This document shows, piece after piece, positions 21,506 to 31,857 of a DNA stretch of 41,461 bases. The notes under the pieces were generated by a model. It had not been told where the DNA came from. It worked only from the letters and a program-made list of their open reading frames with translations, and made no database searches. The stretch lies in NCBI GenBank assembly GCA_020650975.1, contig JAIPMN010035200.1:4115-45575 (forward strand). Reading direction: 5' to 3'. The DNA comes from Apostichopus californicus. Its lineage: Eukaryota; Echinodermata; Holothuroidea; Aspidochirotida; Stichopodidae. Position 1 is the stretch's first letter; each line of letters starts with the position of its first letter. The position numbers were made by a program, and so were the translations under genes.

Positions 21506-22085
21506 TAGTAATTTCATTTCATTTTGTTTATTTCTGCCATAAAGTTACAATGATATACATATTATATATCATACATATTTATATAGCAATGGGGCAGCGG
21601 GACTAGAAATAAGAAAATAATAATAATTTAAGTCTTTAAATACAGTGCAGAATCCAACAAACGTTGCTCAATGTGCTTTACAGGTGATGACAAAAAGAAA
21701 GAAAGAAAGAAACAGACAAAAAATTTGAAAAAAAACATGAGTTTAAGATGATGCTTAATCTGATCAACTGAGTATAGAGACCTGTCTACTGGAAGTGAGT
21801 TCCACAAACAGGGGGGAGGGGGATGGGGGGCAGCACAATCAAAGCAGCAATCACTGAATGCTTTCAACCAAGACATAGGAACATTAAGATAGTTAAGGTA
21901 GTTCGAGCTAGATGGCCTATATTTAGTTTGTTGACGCAAGATATCACACATGAACTTGGCCGGGGTGTTAATTTTAATTTCACGGAAGGCCTAATGAAGA
22001 TTTTAATATCAATGTGAATTATGTGAATGTCAAAAACTTCAAAAGTAAAGCTGGGATAAATTCTCCACCATAATAAGTACAAGGA
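21506..22085 (-). mobile_element. LINE 3' fragment, - strand, inserted in the repeat array
   Basis: On the - strand 21951-21628 gives LNVPMSWLKAFSDCCFDCAA, then LWNSLPVDRSLYSVDQIKHH and LKLMFFF. LWNSLP followed by SVD..KHHLK is the ORF2 tail of CR1/L2-like LINEs. A stretch of extra prolines (PHPPPP) sits over a G-rich run and looks like local expansion. The tail at 21511-21525 is (TTTCA)n on the + strand. The copy is 5'-truncated and a T14 run (22088-22101) abuts it. Confidence 0.7.
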
Positions 22086-22099
22086 AATTTTTTTTTTTT

Positions 22100-22745
22100 T
22101 TATTCTCTGGAGTCATTTGAGGTTACTAGATTGTAGAGTCTAAAAACCTTGTTAACTCTCCATTTAAAAAAATGGTATTTAGATCCGTCTTCGTGAGTAG
22201 AGGGAGCCTTTAGTTTTCTGTGGAGGTCATAGTCATTTGAGGTCACCAGAAGTCTGAAAAGTTTAAAACATGAAAACTCCATAAGCAAAACTTGCATGAA
22301 CTGCATACTCAATATTTGGGTTTGTCTTGTTAAATTCTGTGGAGGTTAAATGTTGTTTGAGGTTAACCGAGTCGGAAAAAATACGTTACCCTACAAAATG
22401 TTGGATGAACTTGAATACTTTCAATTGGATCCACCTCAATGTATGCGAGTCTAAAGTCAAGTGATGTCAACGGAGTTCAAAAACATTTTGGACAGGATAA
22501 CTTAAAGTTAGGCTGGGATAAACATCATACTTGTGGGTCCACATTAGTTCTTGGATAAACGAAACCCGATTTTGGTTTTTGTAGATGTCAAAGGATATTT
22601 TTGGTCAATAGAAATGGAAGTCTGGCAACTTTTTAAACATAACTGTAAAGTAAAGCTTTGCATGAACTTTATATAGGAATTTCGATCAACCACTTTGAGT
22701 ACAAGACACCTATGTAAGTTGCTGTCAACAGAGCTCAACCTCTAA
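22100..22745 (+). repeat. Diverged tandem repeat array, right part
   Basis: It continues the family of 20941-21505. GTCATTTGAGGTCACCAGAA, GTTGTTTGAGGTTAACCGAG and GAACTTGAATACTTTCAATT occur. GGATCCACCTCAATG at about 22424 and GGGTCCACATTAG at about 22534 give a spacing near 110 bp. A short piece AACTTCATATGTGGTGTGTG at about 23731 suggests the array continues after the next LINE. Confidence 0.75.
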
Positions 22746-22750
22746 ACATG

Positions 22751-23725
22751 ATTGAATTGAATTGAATTTATTTGCTACATTCCATTATTTTACATTTTGA
22801 ACAGTATAGGATAAATATAGATGGTATCAAATACAGTAAACAGTAAATAAAGAGTATTGAAATAATATATATGTGAGATGGAAGTAGAGGAACCAGAAAT
22901 AGGTGGATACTTTTCTGGTCTGGTCCCTTTGTAACAAAGAAAGTGAAAACTACATCACCCACCCCACCATCCCCCCCCCCCCTCCCCCCAAAAAACAAAC
23001 AATCAACAAGGTCAAAATCTTATGAAAAGAGAAAGAAAGAAACATAAGAGAAAAAAAACAGGAAGTACAACTAAGATAGATTGCTATGCAGTAGGTATTG
23101 TTTTAGTTTTTGCTTAAAAGTATTGAGTGTTGGAGAAATTTTAATGACATGATTAAGAGAATTCCAGAAGGGTACACCTGTGCTACGAATTTGAGAATTG
23201 TTAAGACTAGTTCTAGAGTAAGGATGGTGTAGCATATTCATCGAACGAGTGTTATAAGTGTGATAACTAGAATTGCAAGTATAAAAGTTATTAAAAGCTG
23301 GTGGAAGAAGACCATGATGAAATTTGTACATAAATATCCCTAGTTGGTACTTGTACAAATCATATAAAGTTAATGTATCGGAGTCTATAAAGAGAGGAGC
23401 AGTATGCGAGATGTAATTAGTCTGGTTTATATTGCGGAAAACACGTTTCTGTAACTTAAATAAACTGTTAAGTAGAGTTGACTGTGTATTGCCCCAGACG
23501 AGAAGACTATAGTTGAGATAGGGAAGCACAAGAGCATTATACAGGGTAAAAAGTAACTTCTTAGGTAAAAATTCTTTAGTCTATTGATCACACTATTGGA
23601 TTTGGAAAGCTTCTTGCTGACCTCGGAGATGTGTTGTTTCCAAGTCAACTTATCATCAATGGTTATCCCTAAATATTTAGCATGAGGTAAAGCATCAACA
23701 TTGTGAACAGGCCAAAAGAAATGCT
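22751..23725 (-). mobile_element. LINE (CR1-like) 3' part with (ATTGA)n tail, - strand
   Basis: On the - strand, 23720-23590 encodes AKYLGITIDDKLTWKQHISE and VSKKLSKSNSVINRLKNF. A second frame, 23570-23071, encodes LPKKLLFTLYNALVLPYLNY, SLLVWGNTQSTLLNSLFKLQ, KRVFR and, near the end, PFWNSLNHV with LNTFKQKLKQYLL. These are the palm-to-thumb and C-terminal parts of ORF2 of CR1/Jockey-like LINEs. One small frame shift near 23575 separates the two frames. A 300-bp 3' UTR and the microsatellite ATTGAATTGAATTGAATT (22751-22768) end the element. The long intact second frame of over 150 codons suggests a fairly young copy. Confidence 0.9.
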
Positions 23726-23759
23726 TGATAGAACTTCATATGTGGTGTGTGGTTCTGCT

Positions 23760-24430
23760 TTCTTGTTACACGAACCTGCTCTGATGTAACATGGCAATTA
23801 ATCACTAAGCCTCATGGCTTTCTTTTTCTAAAATAAATGTTAAAGTCCTGATAACATTTGTGCCCATTCAAATTGTATGTGGAAGTCCCTAAAAACATGT
23901 CATTGTATGCTGTCAGTAGACACTACATATATCAACCTCCTTTCCCCTTTCCCCACCCTAAATTATCCTCATAAAAAGTCTAGCCTCTGATAATGTTATA
24001 ATTTGGGTCAAAGTCCTAAGTCTGCCCTCCCATTCCATCTCTGTTGGAATTATTCAAAAGGCTCTGGTGTTATCATTTGCAATATAACATTCAAATGTTA
24101 TATCATTGTAACAAAGTGTCCATGTGTCAAGAGCTGCAATTACATCTTTCCTAATAACGTTTGATGTACTATGTACCAGTTAGCATTGCCTGCAGAATTT
24201 GACACATGGATTTGGAATTATAAAATTGCTTGTATTATACTTGAAACCCAAGCAGTTACATATCAAGTTTTGCTATTGCTTAGGGGAATACAAAATAAAA
24301 TATGAATGCATTCTATATCTGCGTGTGCTACTTATGAAGCTCTCCAACTGTATTTGACTGGTTTATGTGTGGTGTACTTGTTTCATGAAATTGTATACAG
24401 AAATAGTCTGTAAAAACACAATAACGCAAT
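23760..24430. other. Non-coding stretch
   Basis: No exon, RNA gene or recognised element is visible. Confidence 0.35.
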
Positions 24431-24439
24431 GATAAACTG

Positions 24440-24700
24440 TCGTTGTTTTCATCACTTATGCGACCAAAAATGTGGGGAAACCCCACAAGGGCTTATGGAT
24501 TACAACTTACATGTCGCGTGGCTTCGAATTCAACATTTTAACTCAAATTTGGAATCTTTTGAAATTAGAAAGTCATTTCAGATGGGAAAACCGTAGATTG
24601 CTATTGGCCGGGAATCGAAGCCCCGAACCTCCCAATTGCTAAGCCTCATTGCTTCAAATGCACTCGGCCACATCACCGGTATTTCCCTAGAAATGTCGTG
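24440..24700 (-). mobile_element. tRNA-derived SINE, - strand
   Basis: The - strand sequence from about 24680 to 24604 resembles a tRNA-Ser/Leu gene. An A-box TGGCCGAGTGC (24660-24670) and a B-box GCTTCGATTCCC (24610-24621) lie in correct order, and a T-arm-like CGGGG/TCCCG stem is seen. The anticodon arm is not tRNA-like enough for a working tRNA. A body region including GTGGGGTTTCCCCACA lies downstream to about 24440. Pol III-driven SINE is the likely identity. Confidence 0.7.
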
Positions 24701-24899
24701 GGATTTTCTGTCGTATGCCCCAAGAATATCTCCAAATTTGTGAAAAGGGCAGTATAATGCCAGTTTGGCTATTCCTGCATAGAGAGAACTTGGGCAGAAA
24801 CTGATTGTTTAATTAAAACTACAAACGTACTGTCAATTCGTGACTCACTGTGATATAGGCACACATATCATGGAATAACTTCATAGGCTATATTTCACA

Positions 24900-25600
24900 T
24901 GGAATATATTTTTGGAATTTGGTGATAACACGGGGACACCCATTTACCTTCAACATTTTTGGTTCCTTGCCGAAGGCCGAAGGAATCTATGTGATGCGCG
25001 GGTGCCTGTGTCTGTGTCTGTATGTGGCGTCCTAGCTTGTATGCACAGTATCCAAAGAAGGAAATATGTGATATATGTGAAACTTGGGATGTATGTTGTC
25101 ATTGTAAGTAGATGATGCCGATTGTTTTTGGTAGGGCTATTTTGCATATTAATGAGTGGGTGGGGTTTAATGTAAAATTCTGAAAATGTCAATATCTTTT
25201 TAACCGCATACATGTCCGATGGTCATGTAACTACATAGTAAGTACATGTTCTTTGTAAAAAAAATTTACCTCAATAATATTCATGAGTGGATGGAGCTTA
25301 ATGGGAAATCTTCAGAAACAGCTTGTTAAACACAATATCTCAGCAACCACAAGTTGAATCAATGTCATACTTAGGTAGATGCTCTATGATGAGTAGATTG
25401 TTCTCGGTTCCCATACCATAAACAATAATGGATGGGCTGGGCTGAACATAAAATTTGCATGCTGTTTGGTGATGTTGGTACAAAATAAGCACATTTACGT
25501 GACATTTCCATCTTTATATCATTAATATTCATCAAATTGCAATAAATGGCTTTAAATACAAGACAAGAACTAAATGTTCCATGGTTTTCGACCTTGATAT
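24900..25600. repeat. Unclassified repeat with diverged internal units
   Basis: ATTAATGAGTGGGTGGGGTT near 25148 and ATTCATGAGTGGATGGAGCT near 25278 are repeats about 130 bp apart, and AATGGATGGGCTGGGCTGAA near 25427 is a third. Each is followed by AATATCT-type sequence and a region around ATGCTCTATGATGAGTAGAT. A GC-rich near-palindrome, TTCCTTGCCGAAGGCCGAAG, sits at 24962. No domain-coding frame is seen. Confidence 0.5.
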
Positions 25601-25604
25601 ATAC

Positions 25605-25704
25605 TACGTATTTCCTCTTCTCTCCACACCTTCTCTTTTAGATGTTTCCTTTTATCAGTTCATGAACTCCGGGTCTGGTTTGAATGGTTCTGCTTTGATA
25701 GAAT
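25605..25704 (-). mobile_element. RTE-like LINE fragment, downstream half of an interrupted copy
   Basis: It aligns with 39388-39485: TATCAGTTCATGAACTCCGG and TTTGAATGGTTCTGCTTTGA against TCATCAGTTCATGAACTCCA and TTTGAATAGTTCTGCTTTGA. In that copy the - strand reads AIKAELFKADLEF, typical of the region between motifs of RTE-like reverse transcriptases. The match stops at the TA at 25705-25706 and resumes at 28219. The two parts are therefore one LINE copy split by the DNA transposon at 25707-28218. Confidence 0.78.
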
Positions 25705-25706
25705 TA

Positions 25707-28218
25707 GTCCATCGGGGCAGGCTTCAAAAAGTGCTTAAAAAACGACTTTCGTTGCACATATTTAGTACCAAGGTTTGTTAGTTGGAAGTTGTAGAGGGAT
25801 GTCCTGGGAACATTTTTCGCGATGTTGGATGATTGGAGAGGTGTTATTTTTCGAGTAAACAACAAACAAATGACGTCACTCTTATACGGTGTACGACAAT
25901 TACAACAAAGCAGTTCCTTGTCACAGCAACATGAAAATGGCATTTAAATGCATTTGAACTTATTAGAACCAAGTTTTTTTTGTTGACAGGTATAGAGGAA
26001 TGTCCTGAGGTTATCTTAGGAGTTGTTGGATGCTTGGAGAGATGTTATCGTGCGGGTAAACAACAAATTACCTCACTATGAAGTGTGGGCTAAATTAAAT
26101 ATCAGCAACGACTATTCACAGCAACATGATAACAGTTTTTAAATGTTACTAAACCTAATTAGAACCAAGGTTTGTTGGTTGGATGATGTGAAGAAATGTC
26201 CTAAGGATACTTGAAGAGTTGTTGGATGCTAAAAGAGGTAATACATTACGAGTAAACAATAAACATATGACGTCATAGTCCATCAGGGCTGGCTTAAAAA
26301 AAAACGAGTTTCGTTGCACATATCAAATACCAAAGTTTGTTGGTTGGAAGTTGTAAAGGGATGTCCTGGGAACATTTTTCGCCATGTTGGATGTTTGGAG
26401 AGGTGTTATTTTTCGAGTAAACAACAAACAAATGACGTCACTCTTATACAGTGTACGACAATAACAACAAAGCAGCTCCTTGTCACAGCAACATGAAAAT
26501 GGCAGTTAAATGGTCTTGCACTTATTAGAACCAAGATGTTTTTGTTGACAGTTTTAGAGGGATATCTTGGGATTATCTTAGGAGTTGTTGGATGCTTGGA
26601 GAGATGTTATCTTGTCTGTAAACAACAAATGACCTCACTACGAAGTGTGGGCTAAATAAAAAATCAGCAAGGACTATTCACAGCAACATGATAATAGTTT
26701 TTCAATGTTACTAAACCTATTTAGAACCAAGGTTTGTTGGTTGGATGTTGTAAAGAAATGTCCTAAGAATACTTGAAGAGTTGTTGTATGCTAAAAGAGG
26801 TAATACTTTACGAGTAAACAATACACATATGACGTCACTGTTATAGGTTGGACGACAATTAAAACTCAGGAGTTCCTTGTAACAGCAATATGAAACAACA
26901 TAATTTAAATGTTCTTGCACTTATTTAGAAACAGGATGTGTTGGTTGAAAGTTATGATATCAAAATGATATTTAAAGAGTTGTTTGGTGCTAGGAGAGGT
27001 GTTATTTTACGAGTAAACAATATACATAAGACGTCACTCTTATACGTTGTACGATAATGAAAATAGAGCAGTTTCTTGTCACAGCAAGATGATAACAAAA
27101 TTTAAATGTTCTTGCACTAACAGTATTTAGAACCAGGTAGTGTTGATTGAAAGCTCTATAGGAACGTCTGAAGAACATTTAAACAGTTGTTGGGTGCTAA
27201 GAGAGGTGTTATGTAAAGAGTAAACAATAAACAAATAACGTCATTCTTATACGTTGTACTGTACGACAATTAAACAGAGCAGTTCCTTGTCACAGCAAGA
27301 TGATAAAATAATTAAACACAGTATTAAGAACCAGGATATGTTGGCTGAAGTAATAGAGGAATGTCCGAAAAATATTTTAAGAGTTGTTGGATTCTTTAAG
27401 CAGTGTTATTTTTCGAAAACCACAAATTTATGTTGTGTTAGACATAATTTGAAAAAATGCATTTTTAAACACTGTCCGTCTCCTGAAGTCTGCCTCGAGA
27501 CTCACCTTTAACGCAAATGTAGCTGGTCATAAACGCAGTGACCAGTCAAAAATATATATTTTTAGGTTTGGGAAAATTAGAGGTAGCACCTTCCCATGAG
27601 AGTAGGACAGGATGACTCTGAGATGGTGTGGACAACTTGAAAAGGCGTAATGCTCACACAAAAATAAATATAAGGAAAAATAGTAGGTTTACTATGCACA
27701 TGACTCTTGTATTAAAACCAATGGGTTCACTTAAACTTAAAGGAAAATTTAAATGATATAAATGGGTAACTTACAGATCTTATCATATCTCGGCACATTT
27801 GACGTCGGTTTGCCAACTGTTGGCTGTAAATTTCGTTAGACTTTCAGCCCATCGTTCTCTTGTTATGCAGTACGTTATGCAGTAAACACGTACAAACGTT
27901 ACATACACACATTCTTGTGCATATACATCACGCCGAGCCGAGCAGTTACTGTATCAGCTGACATATCACATGATACACAATAAGGATTTTGATTAGCTCT
28001 TTACTTAAAAATCGCTGCGGCGGGAGAAGTCCTAACAACGCAAAGCGGACTAAATGAGTCCGTCTTAAACTGATGTTTACTCTTATAATAACACTTCCCG
28101 AACCATCCAACATCGATAATTGTAATAAGCATATGAAAACACACCAGAATATATGGTCAAACCTTGGTACTAAATATGTGCAACGACAGTGAACGATATC
28201 GAGCCTGCCCCGATAGAC
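25707..28218. mobile_element. Non-autonomous DNA transposon with long inverted ends and internal 200-bp repeats
   Basis: The left end GTCCATCGGGGCAGGCT (25707-25723) is inverted at the right end, AGCCTGCCCCGATAGAC (28202-28218), with one mismatch. The similarity continues inward: CGTTGCACATATTTAGTACC is identical in both ends, and GATGTTGGATG with GTGTTATT and GAGTAAACA recur, giving about 170-bp diverged inverted ends. A TA flanks both ends, consistent with TA target-site duplication (Tc1/mariner-like behaviour, inferred). It splits a LINE copy that is contiguous at 39388-39850. No transposase frame was found, so it is a 2.5-kb non-autonomous element. Confidence 0.8.
25768..27430 (+). repeat. 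Internal ~200-bp tandem array of the transposon
   Basis: Units begin with ACCAAGGTTTGTTGG-like sequence near 25768, 25969, 26163, 26329, 26530, 26726, 26929, 27130 and 27330, mostly 194-203 bp apart (one of 166). The first three units and the next three are the same trio repeated at about 561 bp. The second trio is preceded at 26278 by a degraded copy of the left inverted end. Each unit carries GAGTAAACAA, followed in many by TGACGTCA or a variant, and CCTTGTCACAGCAACATGA. Confidence 0.88.
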
Positions 28219-28610
28219 TAAATCAATTCCCTACATTTTCCATTTTCCATTTTTTTTAATTAATGACAATCTTCATTTCAGTTCTGTTTGTTCCCCATTG
28301 ACTGTCTCTGCTATTGCATGGTGCTTTGTTTCTGTCTTCATCTGAGGCTGCTTGATTTGATTCTACCCTGGTTATTATTTTTCTTCTTTGAAATGCTCTG
28401 TCCATCTTCGCCATGTCTCTTCTTTGCCATCATTCAGACTCAGGCTTATTTTTGATAGCTATGCTTTGTCTTGGTGGTTTGTTGTATAACTTCACCAAGT
28501 CTACACATTTCTCCTACAGTGTGCATGTTGGTCATGATTTGTTTTTGGCTATGTTTTTGCAGACAACCGAATTTTCTTTTCAGACAACCAAAGAGTAAGA
28601 CCTAGACGTC
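28219..28610 (-). mobile_element. RTE-like LINE fragment, upstream half of the interrupted copy
   Basis: It aligns with 39484-39850. On the - strand near 28435-28385 it reads DGKEETWRRWTEHFKEE, the RWTEHF..L motif that precedes the RT core in RTE-like LINEs. Stops follow soon after, so the copy is dead. It directly adjoins the right end of the 2.5-kb transposon. Confidence 0.8.
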
Positions 28611-30260
28611 CAAGGGACAAAAATTTTTCCTGTATTATCTGTGACTATTAATATGTCTTATTGATGGACTTGCTGCATAATGTATTGTACATGATCTATA
28701 TCAGATGTTGTTATAGGTCCCAGACTGCTGCTCCAACATCATATTTTACATCTCACACTTAAATTTGTTGGTCTAAGTGTTTATTAGTTTTATCTGACTC
28801 ATTCATCTTTGTATCTCGATGATAGTTCCCAGCAATCGCTTGCAATGTTATTAAAAGAAGAAATAAGAACATAGAACAATAGAAGCAACTGTACGATATA
28901 TTTTTGATGCAGGGCAATGCTCTCATCTCGGTCTGAAGATCCAGGAACAGTTTCTCTGCCTTTGAGAAAGAGAACAGTCACTGATAGTTGATGCTTCTGG
29001 GAATATTGGTATCTGTATAGAATTCTGTAAAGAGTTGAAAAAGCAACCTCTTATGGTTATTTGACCCAATTGAGTATTATGGTGCTCAGATTTTTGAGTT
29101 AATTTTGATCCCTATATAGTCATTTCTCTGCTTGTGGTGCCAGCGCAAAGTAAAAGTACAAAAAAAGAAGGTTAAAATTTTCCAACTCTTAGTTTAAACC
29201 CTCTCAAATACCGAGTTTTAGGTTGAGAAATCACTTGATTCTTGCTTTGTAACCTTCCTTTGGTGTAAACGTCTTTCATGGTGTCTTGGTTTGATATATT
29301 TTAATCTTAGTTTTTGGTAGCTCTCAGGTCAAAGTGTTCTCCAAATAGCAAAGTGTTACGCTAATCAGTAAAGTGTAACTTTACCTTTTCCAATTTTACG
29401 TTGCCCAAACAGGTTTTCTACAACAACGTTAATGCCATGCACAGTGCATGGCAGAGATTTTCAATGTATTTTAAGTGACACTTGACTAGCTATTAGATGT
29501 ATTGTAGTATGTGATTTTAGTATCAATATATGTATTAAACCATTTTTTTCAAAATCAATTCTAAGAGTTACTTCATATCCCTTAGTAGTTGTTTAATATG
29601 ATAACATCTATACATCCTTAGTTGATACAATGATTTCCATGCTCTCTGAAAAAAAGCAATGCTCCAAATGAAATATTCTTCTTGGGAAATAATGTAGTTA
29701 GATATGTCTTTGTGGATAACAGCAACAGCTTGGCTGTTTGCAGCTTAATAATAACTATATTGACAGGTCAATACATGACACAGGCCAGGAATATGAATTC
29801 AAAATATTTACTGGCTAAATGAAAGTGAAGTTCACCATTTGCCAATAAAAGAAAAATGGCTTTTACATATTTCTGCCAGTATAGAAATTCAGAATATAAA
29901 CACATGATAACTCTCCGTAAAAGCTGCAGCTGTAAATAAACTTTGTATGTAACAGAAACCTGTGTTGCTGTTTTTTATCAAATGCTATAAGCCTGTACAG
30001 TAACTGATATTTACTGTAATTCAGAAAAAAAGGCCCATGGGAATGCGATTTTAGCCAGTAGGTTTTTTAAGCACTTGTGTTTTTTTTTAGCAATTGGATA
30101 ATATTGTGAAATTCTAGGCCTGAAAACCTGGTAATGAAGACATGCATGTACTGCAATCGCTTATTAATTTTGAGTGTGGAGGCGATTTATATTTGCGTAA
30201 AGTGACAGCAATCAACACACAGAAGAGTAACATTCTGAGCAATTTGGTATTACTGTATTC
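28611..30260. other. Non-coding stretch
   Basis: No exon is recognised. A 19-bp palindrome, GCCATGCACAGTGCATGGC, lies at 29434-29452. Short frames have no domain signature. Confidence 0.35.
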
Positions 30261-30261
30261 C

Positions 30262-30675
30262 ATATTTTGAATCCATGCTCTTTTTATGTGGGAAAAGTTA
30301 AGGTAAAATGGAGGGCTTTTCAAAAAGCACTGTGTTGTAATATATACTTTTCATTTTCAATGCAGTGTGTTTACTCAAACGTTTTGAAAGTGTGTATATT
30401 TGACCCCGTCTCCCGTCCCCCTTCCCCCAAGTCCTATTATGCCAAGAATTTAAGAGGAAACAATTTCGTCTGTCAAATACTACTTGAGTCACTACTAAAA
30501 AGCCTTTAAGTTATTGCAGTGGGAAAACGGCCATGTGGTAAATGGCATGGTTTCAAGCAGTGTGCGTGTATGCACAGGAGCTTGTGCTAAGGAATTGATA
30601 TGTATCTGGAAGATTTATTACGTGTTGGTACTTTGCTACTGTGACTGTTACACAGAGATATATTAGAAAGTCAGT
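30262..30675 (+). repeat. Duplicated block 'a', copy 1
   Basis: It aligns throughout with 36265-36658: AATTTAAGAGGAAACAA, AGTTATTGCAGTGGGAAAA, TGCTAAGGAATTGATATGTA, then TTTATTACGTGTTGGTACTT and GACTGTTACACAGAGAT. The spacing is about 6.0 kb. The copies are clearly alike but carry many small indels, more divergent than the block at 31858. Confidence 0.9.
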
Positions 30676-30934
30676 TTCACACCCACACATCTCTCCTCTA
30701 CCAGACATTTTCAGTGCAATTGTACTATGTTGCAACTGTTAAAGGATTTTTTTAGTGAAATTTGGGATCCAGTTCTTTCGGTCATATCATCTAACCCTTG
30801 CCCTGTGGTGAATTTTAATTTCTTTGATAGAGTGCTTGAAATGTTGACCCATCCTGCCGGAAATTTGAATCTAACACTGACTTACGTCAAGACGTGATGT
30901 CAGTGCGGCACATTGGTCAGATTCGATCCGATCT

Positions 30935-31090
30935 CACTCTAAGCTTGGCCTTGACACAATAAACAGGAATGTTTACAGGCTTCGCGTACGGCTGTGAATA
31001 CAAAAAGATTGCACTCTAAGCTTGGCCTTGATAGAATACACAGGAAACTATACAGATTTAGCGTATGGCTGTGATTAAAAAAATCGCTCA
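30935..31090 (+). repeat. Two-copy 78-bp tandem repeat
   Basis: CACTCTAAGCTTGGCCTTGA begins both units (about 30936 and 31012). Each is followed by an ACAGGAA.. TTTACAGG/TATACAG, GCGTACGGCTGTGA/GCGTATGGCTGTGA series. There is no coding content. Confidence 0.85.
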
Positions 31091-31857
31091 AATAACAAAT
31101 ATCTGAACAACATATTATGGTGAACACCAATTTAGGGAATTTTGGAATGTTTTAACTCTTCAATAGATTGCTAACTTGCAATTTCACCGATAAATTTTCA
31201 TCTAAATCGCTATTTTACTTTCAGAAATTTGAACTTTCCTTGCTAAAGTGTAGCTTGCAAATGATATCGTCCCTGCAGCCTCCGAAACGAAGTGCTGCGA
31301 TGACATCACAGCGCTCATTGTTCTCCACTGTTCAAAATATATTAGATTAAATTGGCACTTATCCTGAATCGTAGGATGAAAAATTTTTGAACTAGGACTA
31401 TGATGATGAAAAAATTATTGATTTTTTTCATATACCCAATAGATTGCCACTAAAAGATTCCTTTAAAAAATTTAAAAAAAACATATTGTAAGCAGTGTGG
31501 AGTTGCCCAAGGGTTACCGGTTGAGATTTGTTCTATTGAGTTCACTGTATGCATGGTGTAGAGTGAAGTACAATGTTATCTCATTAGTGGTTCATAGTTG
31601 TTAAGTTATTGCACACTGTTGTACTTGATTGATGGTTAAGAAATTGCTTTCAATGTTTCTGAACCTTTCATTGAATCAAGTCATGAAGAAACTCTATTTA
31701 CTGAAGGGTTCCTATATGCATCGCTGATCCACGGCTTAAGCTGCAATGTGCATTGTAGTTTGTTGCCATTGTAACTCCTACATGACTAGTTAGCTATATT
31801 TTCTTCAAATGTATATATTTATGGAAGTATGATTATGTATGCATGTCTAAGTCAATT

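Noticed and set aside
24604-24680. Functional tRNA gene on the - strand
   Set aside because: A and B boxes fit, but the anticodon arm is poor and a SINE-like body follows, so it is a tRNA-derived SINE head.
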